Assembly (NCBI GenBank): GCA_013215165.1
Contig: JABSRG010000008.1
Span: 1-64,000 of the forward strand
Source of the DNA: Opitutales bacterium
Lineage (GTDB): Bacteria; Verrucomicrobiota; Verrucomicrobiia; Opitutales; JABSRG01
DNA length: 64,000 bases
Direction: 5' to 3'
Positions 24,187 through 33,581 of the stretch are shown here, piece after piece. Made by a program: the position numbers and the translations under genes. Under the pieces are notes generated by a model, which searched no databases, was not told where the DNA came from, and was given only the letters and a program-made list of their open reading frames with translations. The first letter of the stretch is position 1; every line of letters begins with the position of its first letter.

Positions 24187-26646
24187 ATGAAAATTTCTCT
24201 GAATTGGATTCGCGATTACATTGATTTGCAGGAGCCCATCGATCGTATCGAAGAAGCACTCACTTTAATTGGCTTTGAAGTAGAGGGCGTCGAACAGACG
24301 GGTCTTCAGCCCCTGGAAAAGTGTGTCATCGGCAAAATTCTAGCCCGTGACCGACACCCAGATGCAGATCGTTTAGGGGTATGTGCCGTCGATGTGGGCG
24401 ATGGCGTAAAGCGACAGATCGTTTGTGGGGCGACCAACTACGTCGTCAACGATCTCGTTCCCGTCGCTTTACCTGGGTGCGTCTTGCCGGGTAATTTCAA
24501 GATAAAAAAGTCCAAGTTACGTGGCGTCGTGTCGGAGGGTATGATGTGTTCGGCGAAGGAGCTCGGGCAAGGGGAGGATCATGAGGGGCTCATGATTCTT
24601 ACTGAACATCCTGAGGCCAAGATTGGTATGCCCATCAATGACCTACTGACTGACAACGACGTCGTCTTTGATGTAGAGGTAACGCCGAACCGACCCGATT
24701 GCTTGAGTCACGTTGGGATGGCTCGTGAGCTTGCCGCCTATTTTGATTTAGAACTGAGCTACCCTGAAGTAAAGGCGGGAGCCCACGATCCCGAGCTGTC
24801 CGAGAGTCAGCCGCTTATCGAAGGAGTCAATATCGAGGCGGAAGAACGCTGTCAGTTGTATCATGCGTTCAGTATTCAAGGCGTGAATATCGGGCCGAGT
24901 CCAGAATGGTTGCAGCAGCGTCTTGAGGCGATTGGTTTGCGCCCCATAAACAATGTGGTCGATGTTACCAATTACGTGCTCCACGAGCTCGGCCAGCCGC
25001 TCCACGCCTTCGACCGCAAAAAGATTTCCGGGGACAAGCTCATCGTCCGGCTAGCGAAGTCGGGCGAAAAAATCACCACGCTTGATGAAAAAGAACGCAC
25101 CCTCTCTGAGCGCACTCTAGTCATCGCCGATGCGACTCAGCCATTGGTCATTGCGGGAGTTATGGGTAGCCAAGATGCCGAGGTCGACGACAGCACAGTC
25201 GATGTGGTGCTGGAAGCTGCATACTTTGAGCCCTCGGGGATCCGCCGCACTGGCCGTCAGCTCATTCTCTCAACTGACAGTAGCTATCGATATGAACGTG
25301 GCGTAGATTCGTTAGGAGTCGAATTCGCGGCGCTACGAGCAATTGATTTAATTCTCGAGACCGCGGGGGGGAGACTCGTTGGACTGCCCATTATAGAGGG
25401 GTCGGCTTTAGAAACGATCACTGAGATTGAGCTAAAACCTCAATTTATACGTGAACGCCTTGGCTTTGGCCCAGACGACAAAAGCATTCAAACAATTCTC
25501 GAACGCCTCGAGCTGGATGTAGAAGAAGCACCTACAAGCGATGGTGATCCTACGTGGACAGTGCGCCCGCCTTCATTCCGCAGTGACCTCGAACGTCCCG
25601 TAGATCTGGTCGAAGAGTTTTTGAGGATTTACGGGACAGATAAGATTCCTCAGCAGGACGTTCAAGCGAGCCGCCCCTTCCAGCCCTTGCATCCGATGGC
25701 AGCCTTCGTCGAGCGGGCTACTCAATTACTCATTGGTCAGCAGTTTTCCGAGACAATGTCTTTCTCGCTACGTAGTCAGGAAGAGGTGACACGCTGGCTA
25801 GGCCATGCCACGGCAGATGATCTTGAATTGGCCAACCCACTCACCTCGGACCAAAGTCACTTGCGTCCTACACTGATCCCTGGCTTGCTGGAAACGCTCA
25901 AATTCAATGCGAGTCGCGGCACGGGAGCGGGACGTTTCTTCGAGATAGGGCGCGTATTCCGCGAAGATGCCGGACGCATTTGGGAAGCGCTTTCTGTGGC
26001 TTTTGTGATTTACCAAGACCCGAGGAATAATCAGTGGAAGGAGCTCAGTCCCGTTGATTTCTTCACGGTTAAAGGACAATTTCAACAGATACTCAACCTG
26101 GCTGATATCCCAACAGGAAATCACCTCTATCGTCCGACTGCTCCTAGCAAGACCTGGAAACACGGACATGCTGCCGAAGTGGGTGATTTGTCCAAAAGAA
26201 TGTGGCAAGGTAAAGTGGGTCTGATCGATCCGCGTCTCACAAAAGACCTGGGGATCGAAGGCTTAGTCTATGCCGGCTCTTTAGTTGTCAGACCCGAGTT
26301 CCTAGATAATGAAACGGCCACGGTGCGTTTTAAACAAATGAGTCAGTTCCCAGCGGCCACGAAGGATTTAGCGCTGATTGTCGACGAGACAACACTCGCA
26401 GAGGCTGTCCGTCTCGACCTTCACAAGATCGCCAAAGCATCCATCGATAACAGCTTCGTCGCCGAATCTGTCGACGTATTCGATGTTTACACGGGCGAGG
26501 GGGTAGAAGCTGGGAAAAAGAGCCTGGCGTTTTCGATTTCATTTCGTGCCCCCGATCGCACACTGGGAGATAAAGAGATCTCACGCGCTTTCGACGCGAT
26601 ACAAAAACAAATCAATGAGGAAACACCTTACGCGGTGCGCTCTTAA
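24187..26646 (+). CDS. pheT: Phenylalanyl-tRNA synthetase beta subunit
   Basis: 819 residues with the full domain order: an N-terminal B1 part (MKISLNWIRDYIDL), OB-fold tRNA-binding domain (about 40-150, DRHPDADRLGVCAVDVG), B3/B4 editing domain (LRPINNVVDVTNYVLHELGQ and after), B5 DNA-binding-like domain, a degenerate catalytic-like core, and the C-terminal FDX-ACB anticodon domain (RFKQMSQFPAATKDLALIVD). The length is normal. Start ATG 24187 has no strong Shine-Dalgarno. It is followed 20 bases later by gatC. Confidence 0.96.
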   Translation: MKISLNWIRDYIDLQEPIDRIEEALTLIGFEVEGVEQTGLQPLEKCVIGKILARDRHPDADRLGVCAVDVGDGVKRQIVCGATNYVVNDLVPVALPGCVLPGNFKIKKSKLRGVVSEGMMCSAKELGQGEDHEGLMILTEHPEAKIGMPINDLLTDNDVVFDVEVTPNRPDCLSHVGMARELAAYFDLELSYPEVKAGAHDPELSESQPLIEGVNIEAEERCQLYHAFSIQGVNIGPSPEWLQQRLEAIGLRPINNVVDVTNYVLHELGQPLHAFDRKKISGDKLIVRLAKSGEKITTLDEKERTLSERTLVIADATQPLVIAGVMGSQDAEVDDSTVDVVLEAAYFEPSGIRRTGRQLILSTDSSYRYERGVDSLGVEFAALRAIDLILETAGGRLVGLPIIEGSALETITEIELKPQFIRERLGFGPDDKSIQTILERLELDVEEAPTSDGDPTWTVRPPSFRSDLERPVDLVEEFLRIYGTDKIPQQDVQASRPFQPLHPMAAFVERATQLLIGQQFSETMSFSLRSQEEVTRWLGHATADDLELANPLTSDQSHLRPTLIPGLLETLKFNASRGTGAGRFFEIGRVFREDAGRIWEALSVAFVIYQDPRNNQWKELSPVDFFTVKGQFQQILNLADIPTGNHLYRPTAPSKTWKHGHAAEVGDLSKRMWQGKVGLIDPRLTKDLGIEGLVYAGSLVVRPEFLDNETATVRFKQMSQFPAATKDLALIVDETTLAEAVRLDLHKIAKASIDNSFVAESVDVFDVYTGEGVEAGKKSLAFSISFRAPDRTLGDKEISRAFDAIQKQINEETPYAVRS

Positions 26647-26666
26647 GTTTAGCCCGCAATTTTATC

Positions 26667-26966
26667 ATGTCTGACGATCCTACTTCCATCGATATTGAAT
26701 ACGTTGCCAAGCTTGCACGCATCGAATTGAGCGACGACGAAAAATCTAAATTCTCCACCCAGCTGCATGACGTGCTGGAGCACTTTAAGCAGCTGAACGC
26801 GGTGAATGTCGAGGGCATCGAACCCACCGCTCACGCCTTCCCCTTATACAACGTATGGCAGGAGGACGTGCCCCAAACTGGTTTCACTCCGGATGAGGCT
26901 CTCAAGAATGCCCCAGCCAAGCGTGCCAACCAGTTGATCGTGCCCAAGGTGATCGAAGACGCATAA
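26667..26966 (+). CDS. gatC: Asp/Glu-tRNA amidotransferase subunit C
   Basis: 99 residues. IEYVAKLARIELSDDEKSKF followed by TQLHDVLEHFKQLNAVNVEG is the GatC signature, with the C-terminal DEALKNAPAKRANQLIVPKV. GatC is the belt that stabilises GatA on GatB. The gatC-gatA-gatB order with short gaps forms one operon, apparently continuing from pheST. It means Gln-tRNA and/or Asn-tRNA is made by the indirect route. Confidence 0.95.
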   Translation: MSDDPTSIDIEYVAKLARIELSDDEKSKFSTQLHDVLEHFKQLNAVNVEGIEPTAHAFPLYNVWQEDVPQTGFTPDEALKNAPAKRANQLIVPKVIEDA

Positions 26967-26985
26967 ACCCATATTGCACTACCGT

Positions 26986-28452
26986 ATGTCTGCACCGATT
27001 TATTATGCCACGGCTGCCGAGCTTTCCGACAAGCTCGCTCAAGGCGAAATTTCCTCTCGCGAGCTCACTCAAGCGTTCATCGACCGCACTGCGACTGTCG
27101 AGGACCAAGTCGGCTCTTTTCTACATCTCAATACTGAGGATGCGCTCGCCCAGGCCGATGCCTCTGACAAGCGCAGATCTGCAGGTGATGTACGTGGGCC
27201 GCTCGATGGTATACCGCTATCGCTCAAAGACGTTATCAGCCGTAAGGGTGATCCTCTGACTGCGGCTTCGAAGATACTTGAGAACTACGTCAGCCCTTAC
27301 GACGCACATGTGACTGAGTCCCTGGGACAAGCGGGTGTCGTCTTTTGGGGCCGGCTCAATATGGATGAGTTTGCCATGGGTTCTTCCACGGAGAATTCAG
27401 CTTTTAAACCTACCAATAATCCGTGGAATTTGGACTGTATTCCTGGTGGAAGCTCTGGGGGAAGTGCGGCTAGTGTGGCAGCTGGGGAAACGCCGCTGAC
27501 CTTGGGGTCCGATACCGGAGGCTCCATTCGGCAGCCGGCCGCATTGTGTGGGGTCGTGGGGATGAAGCCTACTTATGGGCTGGTATCACGCTATGGGTTG
27601 GCAGCGTTTGCTTCTTCGCTCGATCAGATCGGCCCCTTCGGCCGAACCGTCGAAGATGTGGCACTCGTGCTCCAAGCGATAGCCGGCCACGATGAGCGCG
27701 ACTCGACTTCTTTCAAAACCGACGTCCCAGATTACCGTAAAGCGTTAAAGACTGATTCAGGTCCGTGGAAATTGGGCATCCCCAAAGAATACTTTTCTGA
27801 AGGCCTCGATCCAGAAGTCCGCGAGGCAGTCGAAAAGGCCGTGAAATTTTACGAAGGGCAGGGGTGCAGCATCCGAGAAATCAGCTTGCCGCATACGGAG
27901 CTAGCCGTGCCTGTCTACTATATTATCGCGACTGCTGAGTGTTCATCCAATCTAGCCCGTTACGATGGTATTCGCTACACCCATCGAGCCCCGAATCCCA
28001 AGGACGGCATTGATCTCTATGCACAGAGCCGTGGCTATGGTTTTGGCGAAGAAGTGAAACGTCGCGTGATTCTCGGAACATTCGTCCTCAGCTCGGGATA
28101 CTACGATGCCTATTACTCCCGTGCCCAGAAGGTCAGAACTTTGATCCGCAACGACTTTATGTCGGCCTTTGAAGATGTCGATGCCGTCATAACACCGACG
28201 AGCCCGACTGTGGCGTTCAAACGCGGAGAACGCAGCGACGATCCGCTCGCCATGTATCTGAGCGACATCTACACTATATCTACCAATTTAGCGGGACTGC
28301 CCGGAATTTCTGTTCCTTGTGGATTTAGCTCAACCGATTTGCCCATCGGGCTACAATTAATCGGGAAGCCCTTCGGCGAAGCGCAGCTTATGTCCATCGC
28401 TCACGCCTTCGATTCCGCTCACGACTATAACCGAGCGACACCTAAGCTCTAA
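26986..28452 (+). CDS. gatA: Asp/Glu-tRNA amidotransferase subunit A
   Basis: 488 residues from ATG 26986; a TTG 12 bases earlier is less likely. The amidase triad is present: K81 in DGIPLSLKDV, the cis-Ser of IPGGSSGGSAASVAA, and nucleophile Ser in LGSDTGGSIRQPAAL. The tRNA-amidotransferase-specific MKPTYGLVSRYGLAAFASSL and SLDQIGPFGRTVEDVA confirm GatA over a free amidase. It frees ammonia from glutamine for GatB. Confidence 0.96.
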   Translation: MSAPIYYATAAELSDKLAQGEISSRELTQAFIDRTATVEDQVGSFLHLNTEDALAQADASDKRRSAGDVRGPLDGIPLSLKDVISRKGDPLTAASKILENYVSPYDAHVTESLGQAGVVFWGRLNMDEFAMGSSTENSAFKPTNNPWNLDCIPGGSSGGSAASVAAGETPLTLGSDTGGSIRQPAALCGVVGMKPTYGLVSRYGLAAFASSLDQIGPFGRTVEDVALVLQAIAGHDERDSTSFKTDVPDYRKALKTDSGPWKLGIPKEYFSEGLDPEVREAVEKAVKFYEGQGCSIREISLPHTELAVPVYYIIATAECSSNLARYDGIRYTHRAPNPKDGIDLYAQSRGYGFGEEVKRRVILGTFVLSSGYYDAYYSRAQKVRTLIRNDFMSAFEDVDAVITPTSPTVAFKRGERSDDPLAMYLSDIYTISTNLAGLPGISVPCGFSSTDLPIGLQLIGKPFGEAQLMSIAHAFDSAHDYNRATPKL

Positions 28453-28463
28453 TTTCAAAGAAA

Positions 28464-29933
28464 ATGGCTGAATACGAACCTGTCATCGGTCTTGAGGTGC
28501 ATGTCCAACTCAAGACAAAGTCAAAAATGTTTACGCGGGCAGCCTACCAGTATGGTGAAGCGCCCAATGTGTTCACAAATCCGGTCGTTATGGGATTGCC
28601 CGGCGCGTTGCCTGTGCTGAACAAAGAGGCCATTGAGCAAACCGTGCGTGTTGGCCTCATGTTTGGAAGCAAGATCGCCGACATCTGCAAATGGGACCGA
28701 AAGAACTATTTTTATCCAGACAACCCTAAGAACTACCAAATCTCCCAATACGACCAGCCGCTCTGCGAGGGAGGTGAGGTGGAGATCGAACTACCCGGTT
28801 CGGCCCGTAACATCATGGGCGAACACCGTACGGTAAAGCTTACCCGAGCCCATTTGGAAGAAGATGTGGGCAAGCTGACACACTTCGAAAATGACAGTCT
28901 GGTCGATTACAACCGCGCCGGAGTCCCGTTGCTCGAGATCGTTTCAGAACCAGATCTCTTTAACACAGACGAAGTAGTTGCCTTTCTTAACGCCCTGCGT
29001 GTCGCATTGAGCAATGCAGGCGTTTCCGACTGTGATATGGAAAAGGGCCAGCTCCGCTGCGATGCGAATGTCAGTCTGAAGCTAAAAGGTTCCGACAAAC
29101 TCGGCACCCGCACTGAAATGAAAAACCTCAATTCAGTCAGCAACGTCAAAAACGCCATCGAATACGAAATCAAACGCCAGACTGAAGTGCTCGATAGCGG
29201 AGGTAGTGTCACCCAGGAAACCCGTCGCTGGAACGTTGAAGGCGGTTTTTCCACACCTTTACGCGGCAAAGAAGAAGCTCATGATTATCGCTACTTCCCA
29301 GATCCCGATTTGATGCCCGTGAAAGTGCCTGCAGAGGTGATTGAGCGGATCACCAGTGAACTGCCCGAAATGCCCTTCGACATGCAGCGTCGTTACATCG
29401 ATGATATGGGCCTTCCTTATACGATCACCTCCGTGATTTGCCTGGACAAGCCTCTGAGCGATTACTTCGAAGCTGCACTCAAAATCTGCAATAAGCCTAA
29501 ACAGGTCGCCAATTACATCGCCAACGATTTGTTACGTGAGCTCTCTGCCGCCGAGGGAGAGGGAGAGGGGTCTCTACCGATCAGCGAAAGCCCGATAAAG
29601 CCCAAACATATCGGCGAGTTAGCTAAGCTCGTGGACGACGGCACCATCTCTAGTCAGGTTGCTAAAGAGATCTTTCCCGAGATGTTTACTACCGGAAAAG
29701 CGCCCACAGCGATCGTGGAAGAGAAGGGCCTGAAGCAAGACAACGACATGGGTGCCATCGAGGGGATTTGCATCGAAATCATCGCGAAAAACCCGAAGCC
29801 CGTCGCTCAATACAAAGAAGGCAAGCAGCAAGCGATCAACCCACTCATGGGCCAGGTCATGAAGGCGACTCAAGGCAAGGCTAATCCCAAAGCCGTCAGC
29901 GAGCTTTTACGCAAGCTCATCGACGCAGGGTAA
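28464..29933 (+). CDS. gatB: Asp/Glu-tRNA amidotransferase subunit B
   Basis: 489 residues. The N-terminal GatB domain begins YEPVIGLEVHVQLKTKSKMF and carries VMGLPGALPVLN, the kinase-site region KNYFYPDNPKNYQISQYDQP, and DYNRAGVPLLEIVSEPD. The C-terminal YqeY-like helical domain binds the tRNA elbow (NPLMGQVMKATQGKANPKAV). It phosphorylates and amidates Glu-tRNA-Gln or Asp-tRNA-Asn. It is the last gene of the cluster; a repeat-rich gap follows. Confidence 0.96.
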   Translation: MAEYEPVIGLEVHVQLKTKSKMFTRAAYQYGEAPNVFTNPVVMGLPGALPVLNKEAIEQTVRVGLMFGSKIADICKWDRKNYFYPDNPKNYQISQYDQPLCEGGEVEIELPGSARNIMGEHRTVKLTRAHLEEDVGKLTHFENDSLVDYNRAGVPLLEIVSEPDLFNTDEVVAFLNALRVALSNAGVSDCDMEKGQLRCDANVSLKLKGSDKLGTRTEMKNLNSVSNVKNAIEYEIKRQTEVLDSGGSVTQETRRWNVEGGFSTPLRGKEEAHDYRYFPDPDLMPVKVPAEVIERITSELPEMPFDMQRRYIDDMGLPYTITSVICLDKPLSDYFEAALKICNKPKQVANYIANDLLRELSAAEGEGEGSLPISESPIKPKHIGELAKLVDDGTISSQVAKEIFPEMFTTGKAPTAIVEEKGLKQDNDMGAIEGICIEIIAKNPKPVAQYKEGKQQAINPLMGQVMKATQGKANPKAVSELLRKLIDAG

Positions 29934-29950
29934 GCAGTTATATTATTGAA

Positions 29951-30028
29951 ACGACCGCCCAGGCAATAGGCCAGCGGCGCTGACAAAGCACCGCCCTCCA
30001 GCGGTAGGTGTATCTTGTCTCGTTGTCC
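29951..30028 (-). repeat. 78-base dispersed repeat, inverted copy
   Basis: The complement matches 22888-22964 along its length, by eye about 85 % identical, with ACCGCTGGAGGGCGGTGCTT in an unbroken core. It ends in GGCGGTCGT in both copies. The flanking 17-base inverted repeat found at the other copy is absent here. Together the copies enclose pheST-gatCAB in opposite orientation. Confidence 0.75.
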
Positions 30029-30220
30029 GCCGGACCTCGATCACGACCACGATCAGGATTTTACAGACTTTACTGACAAAAACCAGCTCCAGCTCGGCAT
30101 CGATCGCCCCATACAACTTGATTCTGGATATTCCTGAGTCACCCTCAAATATCATTATGAGGAACAGAACAGCCTTCCCAATAGGGTAGACCACCCCCAG
30201 CTTCCCGGTTCCAGAAATTA

Positions 30221-30247
30221 GCGTCCATTCGCGTTTATTGGCGGATC
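30221..30247 (-). repeat. Dispersed repeat, inverted copy of 1541-1567
   Basis: The complement reads GATCCGCCAATAAACGCGAA then TGGACGC, against GATCCGCTAATGGACGCGAA then TGGACGC at 1541-1567 (about 24 of 27 the same). Intergenic. Confidence 0.55.
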
Positions 30248-30357
30248 AAAACGAACCCCTCGAATTGGTCGGAACCACAGATCGACAACGATCACGATAG
30301 CGAAAACGAATCAAAACTGACAACCGGAGATCAGGACTTCACATGTGAGACGATTGA

Positions 30358-31299
30358 TTAAACCCCTATGAAATAGATAAATACCGGCAGCGTGATAACC
30401 AAAAACAAAACCGTGCTCACCAAAAAGACACTGTTGGTCATATCTTTATCCAAGTCATAGAATTCGGCTATCATATTGGCGAAGACGGCTGAAGGGACGA
30501 CGCCGAAGAGGATGAGTACATTACGGTCGAGCTCGCTTAAGCCTGCCAATGTGGCCATGAGAACAAACCACAGGGGATAGAGGGTAGAGCGATAAGCGAA
30601 GGAAAATAGGTTCTCTTTAAAAAACCTGCCGATCTCCGATGCTTTCATCCCGATTCCTATCGCGACGCAGCTCGACAGACAGCCTCCGTAGACTAGAGGG
30701 CGTAGCGTGAGCTTAGCCCAATCAGGCTGTGGAATTTCGGCGAGATTCAGCGCAAGTCCAACAAGCATCGCGACCAGGACGAGATTTCGCGAATCGAACA
30801 AGCTTGCACGCGCTGTTACCCAGAATGATACCGGCGCTTCATTGCGCCCGAAGCGGCGAGCTGCCGGAAAGCAGAAGAAGACGAGAAACGGGATGATAAA
30901 AAACTGGGCATACGTCGCTTGGGCCAGCCCTTGCTCCCCGAATAAAACCAATGCAACAATCCCGAGTAGGGTGAATCCATGATTCGACAAGCATACCGTA
31001 AATAGGAATGAACCCTGTTGCTTACGGCTATGGTTAAAAAATCGGCCCGCACTGCGCGCCACAAAGACTGACAAAATCCATCCACTGAGCACCAGAAAGG
31101 GAAGGGTCCATGAGTCGTTTGCCAAGTCTGCTTTCCATACGGCAAGAACTGTAATGCCCGTGTTGAAAAAGAAATAGGCTACGTTGAAAAGCAGTCCAGA
31201 CAGTCGCGGCCCAGCACCTTTGTGCGCCAAGAAAACACCCAGAGCAGTTGGAAAGATAAGGAGTGCGAAGAGCTGAAGGTAGAGCGAAAGAAAATGCAT
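30358..31299 (-). CDS. AEC (auxin efflux carrier) family permease
   Basis: 313 residues with about ten hydrophobic spans in two halves. It begins FLSLYLQLFALLIFPTALGV, has LSNHGFTLLGIVALVLFGEQ (family-like Asn/Gly segment in the middle), and the C-terminal VVPSAVFANMIAEFYDLDKD, typical of AEC proteins. These export or import small organic acids or auxin-like compounds; substrate unknown. Single gene, convergent with gatB and divergent from the next gene. Confidence 0.75.
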   Translation of the reverse strand: MHFLSLYLQLFALLIFPTALGVFLAHKGAGPRLSGLLFNVAYFFFNTGITVLAVWKADLANDSWTLPFLVLSGWILSVFVARSAGRFFNHSRKQQGSFLFTVCLSNHGFTLLGIVALVLFGEQGLAQATYAQFFIIPFLVFFCFPAARRFGRNEAPVSFWVTARASLFDSRNLVLVAMLVGLALNLAEIPQPDWAKLTLRPLVYGGCLSSCVAIGIGMKASEIGRFFKENLFSFAYRSTLYPLWFVLMATLAGLSELDRNVLILFGVVPSAVFANMIAEFYDLDKDMTNSVFLVSTVLFLVITLPVFIYFIGV

Positions 31300-31395
31300 G
31301 CTCCGTCAACGTGAGAGATCTTCAGACACTTGAACAACATTTTATAGGCCAATGCTTGATTAGCCAAATTGCATGGGCAGGATACGAAATTTCCT

Positions 31396-33210
31396 ATGTT
31401 CCTTCTTCGCAAACTTGGCAAACTCCTCCGCGGTAACGCGACTGCTTTCCAGATCATCTCGGCTTGTATGCTCGGGTTCATTATGGCTTTTGCCGTGTCA
31501 CCCGAAAAGGCTCCAGGATTCTACCTTCTGATGTTTTTCCTGGTGCTCATATTGAACTGCAACCTAATCCTTTTTGGTCTCAGCCTGATCATGGGACACA
31601 CGCTATCACTGATCCTAACGCCCCTCACGTTTAAGCTCGGGGTGATATTGCTGAACAGCCCCTTGGGCGAGCTACTCGGCTTTTTGATTAGCGCACCGGT
31701 GACGGCATGGATGGGCTTTGAGTACTATCTAATGCCGGGCGCCTGGGTGCTGGGTGGGATCTTCGGACTGATCGTAGGCGTCGGCATCACACGAATGCTC
31801 AAAGGTTACATCAACACCATGGCTAATCTGGAGGCAGGGTCGGAGAAATTTGGAAAGGTCGTAAACAATCCCTTTTTCAAACTCTTTGCCTTTGTATTTC
31901 TCGGAGGGCTCTCAGGTAAGCAGACGTTCAACGAACTCCGTGATTCTGATCACAAAAGCTCGCCGATCCGCCTTATCGGCGTCGTGGCTGTAGTCCTCGG
32001 CATTCTCACCGCATTTCTTTCGGCGAATATGTTCGATACGGCCTTCTTTACGACACGAGCGCGAGAGGTTTTGACGGATCTTAATGGCGCGTCGGTTGAT
32101 ATAGAACGAATCTCAGTGAACGCGTTTTCCGGATCAGTGGAGGTAAACAAAGTCGCTGCGGCTAATCCCGACGATCTCAGCCGCAACCGTTTGTCTGCGC
32201 TCCGTATCACAGCCGATGTCGACACCATGGGGCTCCTGAGCAAGCGAATCGTGCTGAACGAGTTAGCCATCGTCGATGTGATCGCCGATGGCGAGCGCTC
32301 CACGACAGGTTGGATAGAAACCCCGGAACCTCCAAGCGAAGAAGAAGCCCGACCGCTGATCCCCACCGACATTAATCAGGAGCAGGTGCTCGCGCTCATA
32401 GAATTGTGGAAACTTCGCTTAGAGGGGGCGCAAAAAGCATGGGAGCAAGTCCAAGAACACTTTCCTAAAAGTGACGAGCCAGCACCCACTGTTGAAGAAG
32501 TTGAGACCTGGCAGGATGTGCTCGAGCGCGATATTGAGCGCCTCGGATATCGTGCCGTTGTTGCAAAACATCTGTTGCCTGAGCGTCCGTCATTCGAAAT
32601 CGAGAAAATCGTCGTTGATGGCATCCGGGCGGGAGATGATCCTCTCACCGTATTCGATATTGAATTGGCTCATGTGTCCTCCGACGTGACTTTGCAGGAG
32701 TCGTCACCCACCGGTGCGATAGCAAGCAGATCCGGTCAGATAAAAATCGGTTTTGAAGGCCACCAACTGCGCAATGAAACGGAAGCAAACGTTATCAGTT
32801 TTCAAGCTTCTGAGATTCCTGTGGCCCTGGTACAACGCTGACTCCCGGAAAACGTCCGCCCTTATGTAAAAAACGGTGTGTTCAGCCTGAGCGGGAAGGG
32901 CGCTCTAACCCAGGACTCAATGGAGATCCCCCTAAGCCTGACTTTCGAAGAGCTCACTTTCGAAATCCCCAAAGTCGGCCCCTGGACGCTCAACGAGCTA
33001 ACCATTCCCGGAAACATTTCAGGCAGTCCAACGCAACCCGCGTTCTCCTTAGATCAACGCGCACTCGCCCAAATGGCTGAGAATGCAATCAAGGACGCCG
33101 CTCAAGACGCAATCGAGGGCCGTCTGATGGACGAAGTAGAAAAACGCGCCGGCGACCTCTTGAAAGACGAGAAGATCGGCAACGCCCTAAAAGGACTCTT
33201 TGGAAACTGA
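31396..33210 (+). pseudogene. TIGR03546-TIGR03545 fusion, interrupted by in-frame TGA
   Basis: From ATG 31396 the N-terminal about 170 residues (LLRKLGKLLRGNATAFQIIS, about four membrane spans) look like the TIGR03546/DUF2062-type protein. From about residue 185 a new membrane anchor starts (IRLIGVVAVVLGILTAFLSA) followed by a long envelope-facing domain resembling TIGR03545 (GASVDIERISVNAFSGSVEV). These families are normally two adjacent genes; here they share one frame. A TGA at 32839-32841 (codon 482) interrupts it; the same frame then reads LPENVRPYVKNGVFSLSGKG to 33210 with full coding character. The upstream part alone would lack the last 122 residues. Confidence 0.7.
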
Positions 33211-33560
33211 TGATTACGATCTATACCTACTCCGGCTGCTCTACCTGCAAGAAAGCTACACGCTGGCTCAAAGACAATGGAGTTGAGTTTACAGAAAAAC
33301 CGATCCGCGACACACCACCGAGCGTCGCGGAGCTCAAAAAAATGCTCGAGCATGTCGGGGAGTTGAAGCGCCTCTTCAACACCGCAGGCGGCGATTATCG
33401 AGAGCTGAATATGAAGGAAAAGCTCCCGACCCTATCAGAAGAGGAGACGCTCCGGCTCCTGGCCAGCCGGGGGAACCTCATCAAACGACCATTCGTTATT
33501 GGCGACGGCGTGGGCACAATCGGTTTCAAAGAAACAGATTGGGCTCAACTCTTCAAATAG
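33210..33560 (+). CDS. ArsC/Spx-family thioredoxin-fold protein
   Basis: 116 residues. IYTYSGCSTCKKATRWLKDN has a C10-x-x-C13 pair, followed by FTEKPIRDTPPSVAELKKML, and RPFVIGDGVGTIGF near the end matches the ArsC-family cis-Pro region. Spx/MgsR regulators and YffB-like reductases share these; a dedicated arsenate reductase cannot be claimed, as no ars genes lie near. Its ATG overlaps the preceding stop by one base (TGATG). Confidence 0.82.
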   Translation: MITIYTYSGCSTCKKATRWLKDNGVEFTEKPIRDTPPSVAELKKMLEHVGELKRLFNTAGGDYRELNMKEKLPTLSEEETLRLLASRGNLIKRPFVIGDGVGTIGFKETDWAQLFK

Positions 33561-33580
33561 GCTGAGGGCTCGGCCTCAGC
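33561..33580. terminator. Likely bidirectional terminator hairpin
   Basis: GCTGAGG (33561-33567), loop GCTCGG, CCTCAGC (33574-33580) lies between the convergent ArsC-like and menG/ubiE genes. Flanking U tracts are weak. Confidence 0.5.
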
Positions 33581-33581
33581 T

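Larger units (their letters stand above)
29934..30357. other. 424-base repeat-rich gap after gatB
   Basis: Between the convergent gatB and AEC genes. No coding frame is credible. It holds three repeat pieces: 29951-30028 (inverted copy of the pheS-upstream repeat), 30221-30247 (inverted copy of 1541-1567), and 30284-30306, whose complement CTATCGTGATCGTTGTCGAT resembles sequence near 22849 and 1491. It looks like a landing place for dispersed intergenic repeats. Confidence 0.6.

Noticed and set aside
10823-32841. TGA read as Trp or selenocysteine to explain the two in-frame TGA codons
   Set aside because: TGA ends many intact genes here (nhaC, metX, metW, hipB, cupin), no SECIS-like need exists in these families, and in hydrolase copy 2 the site is TGG. 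Local mutation or error is simpler.
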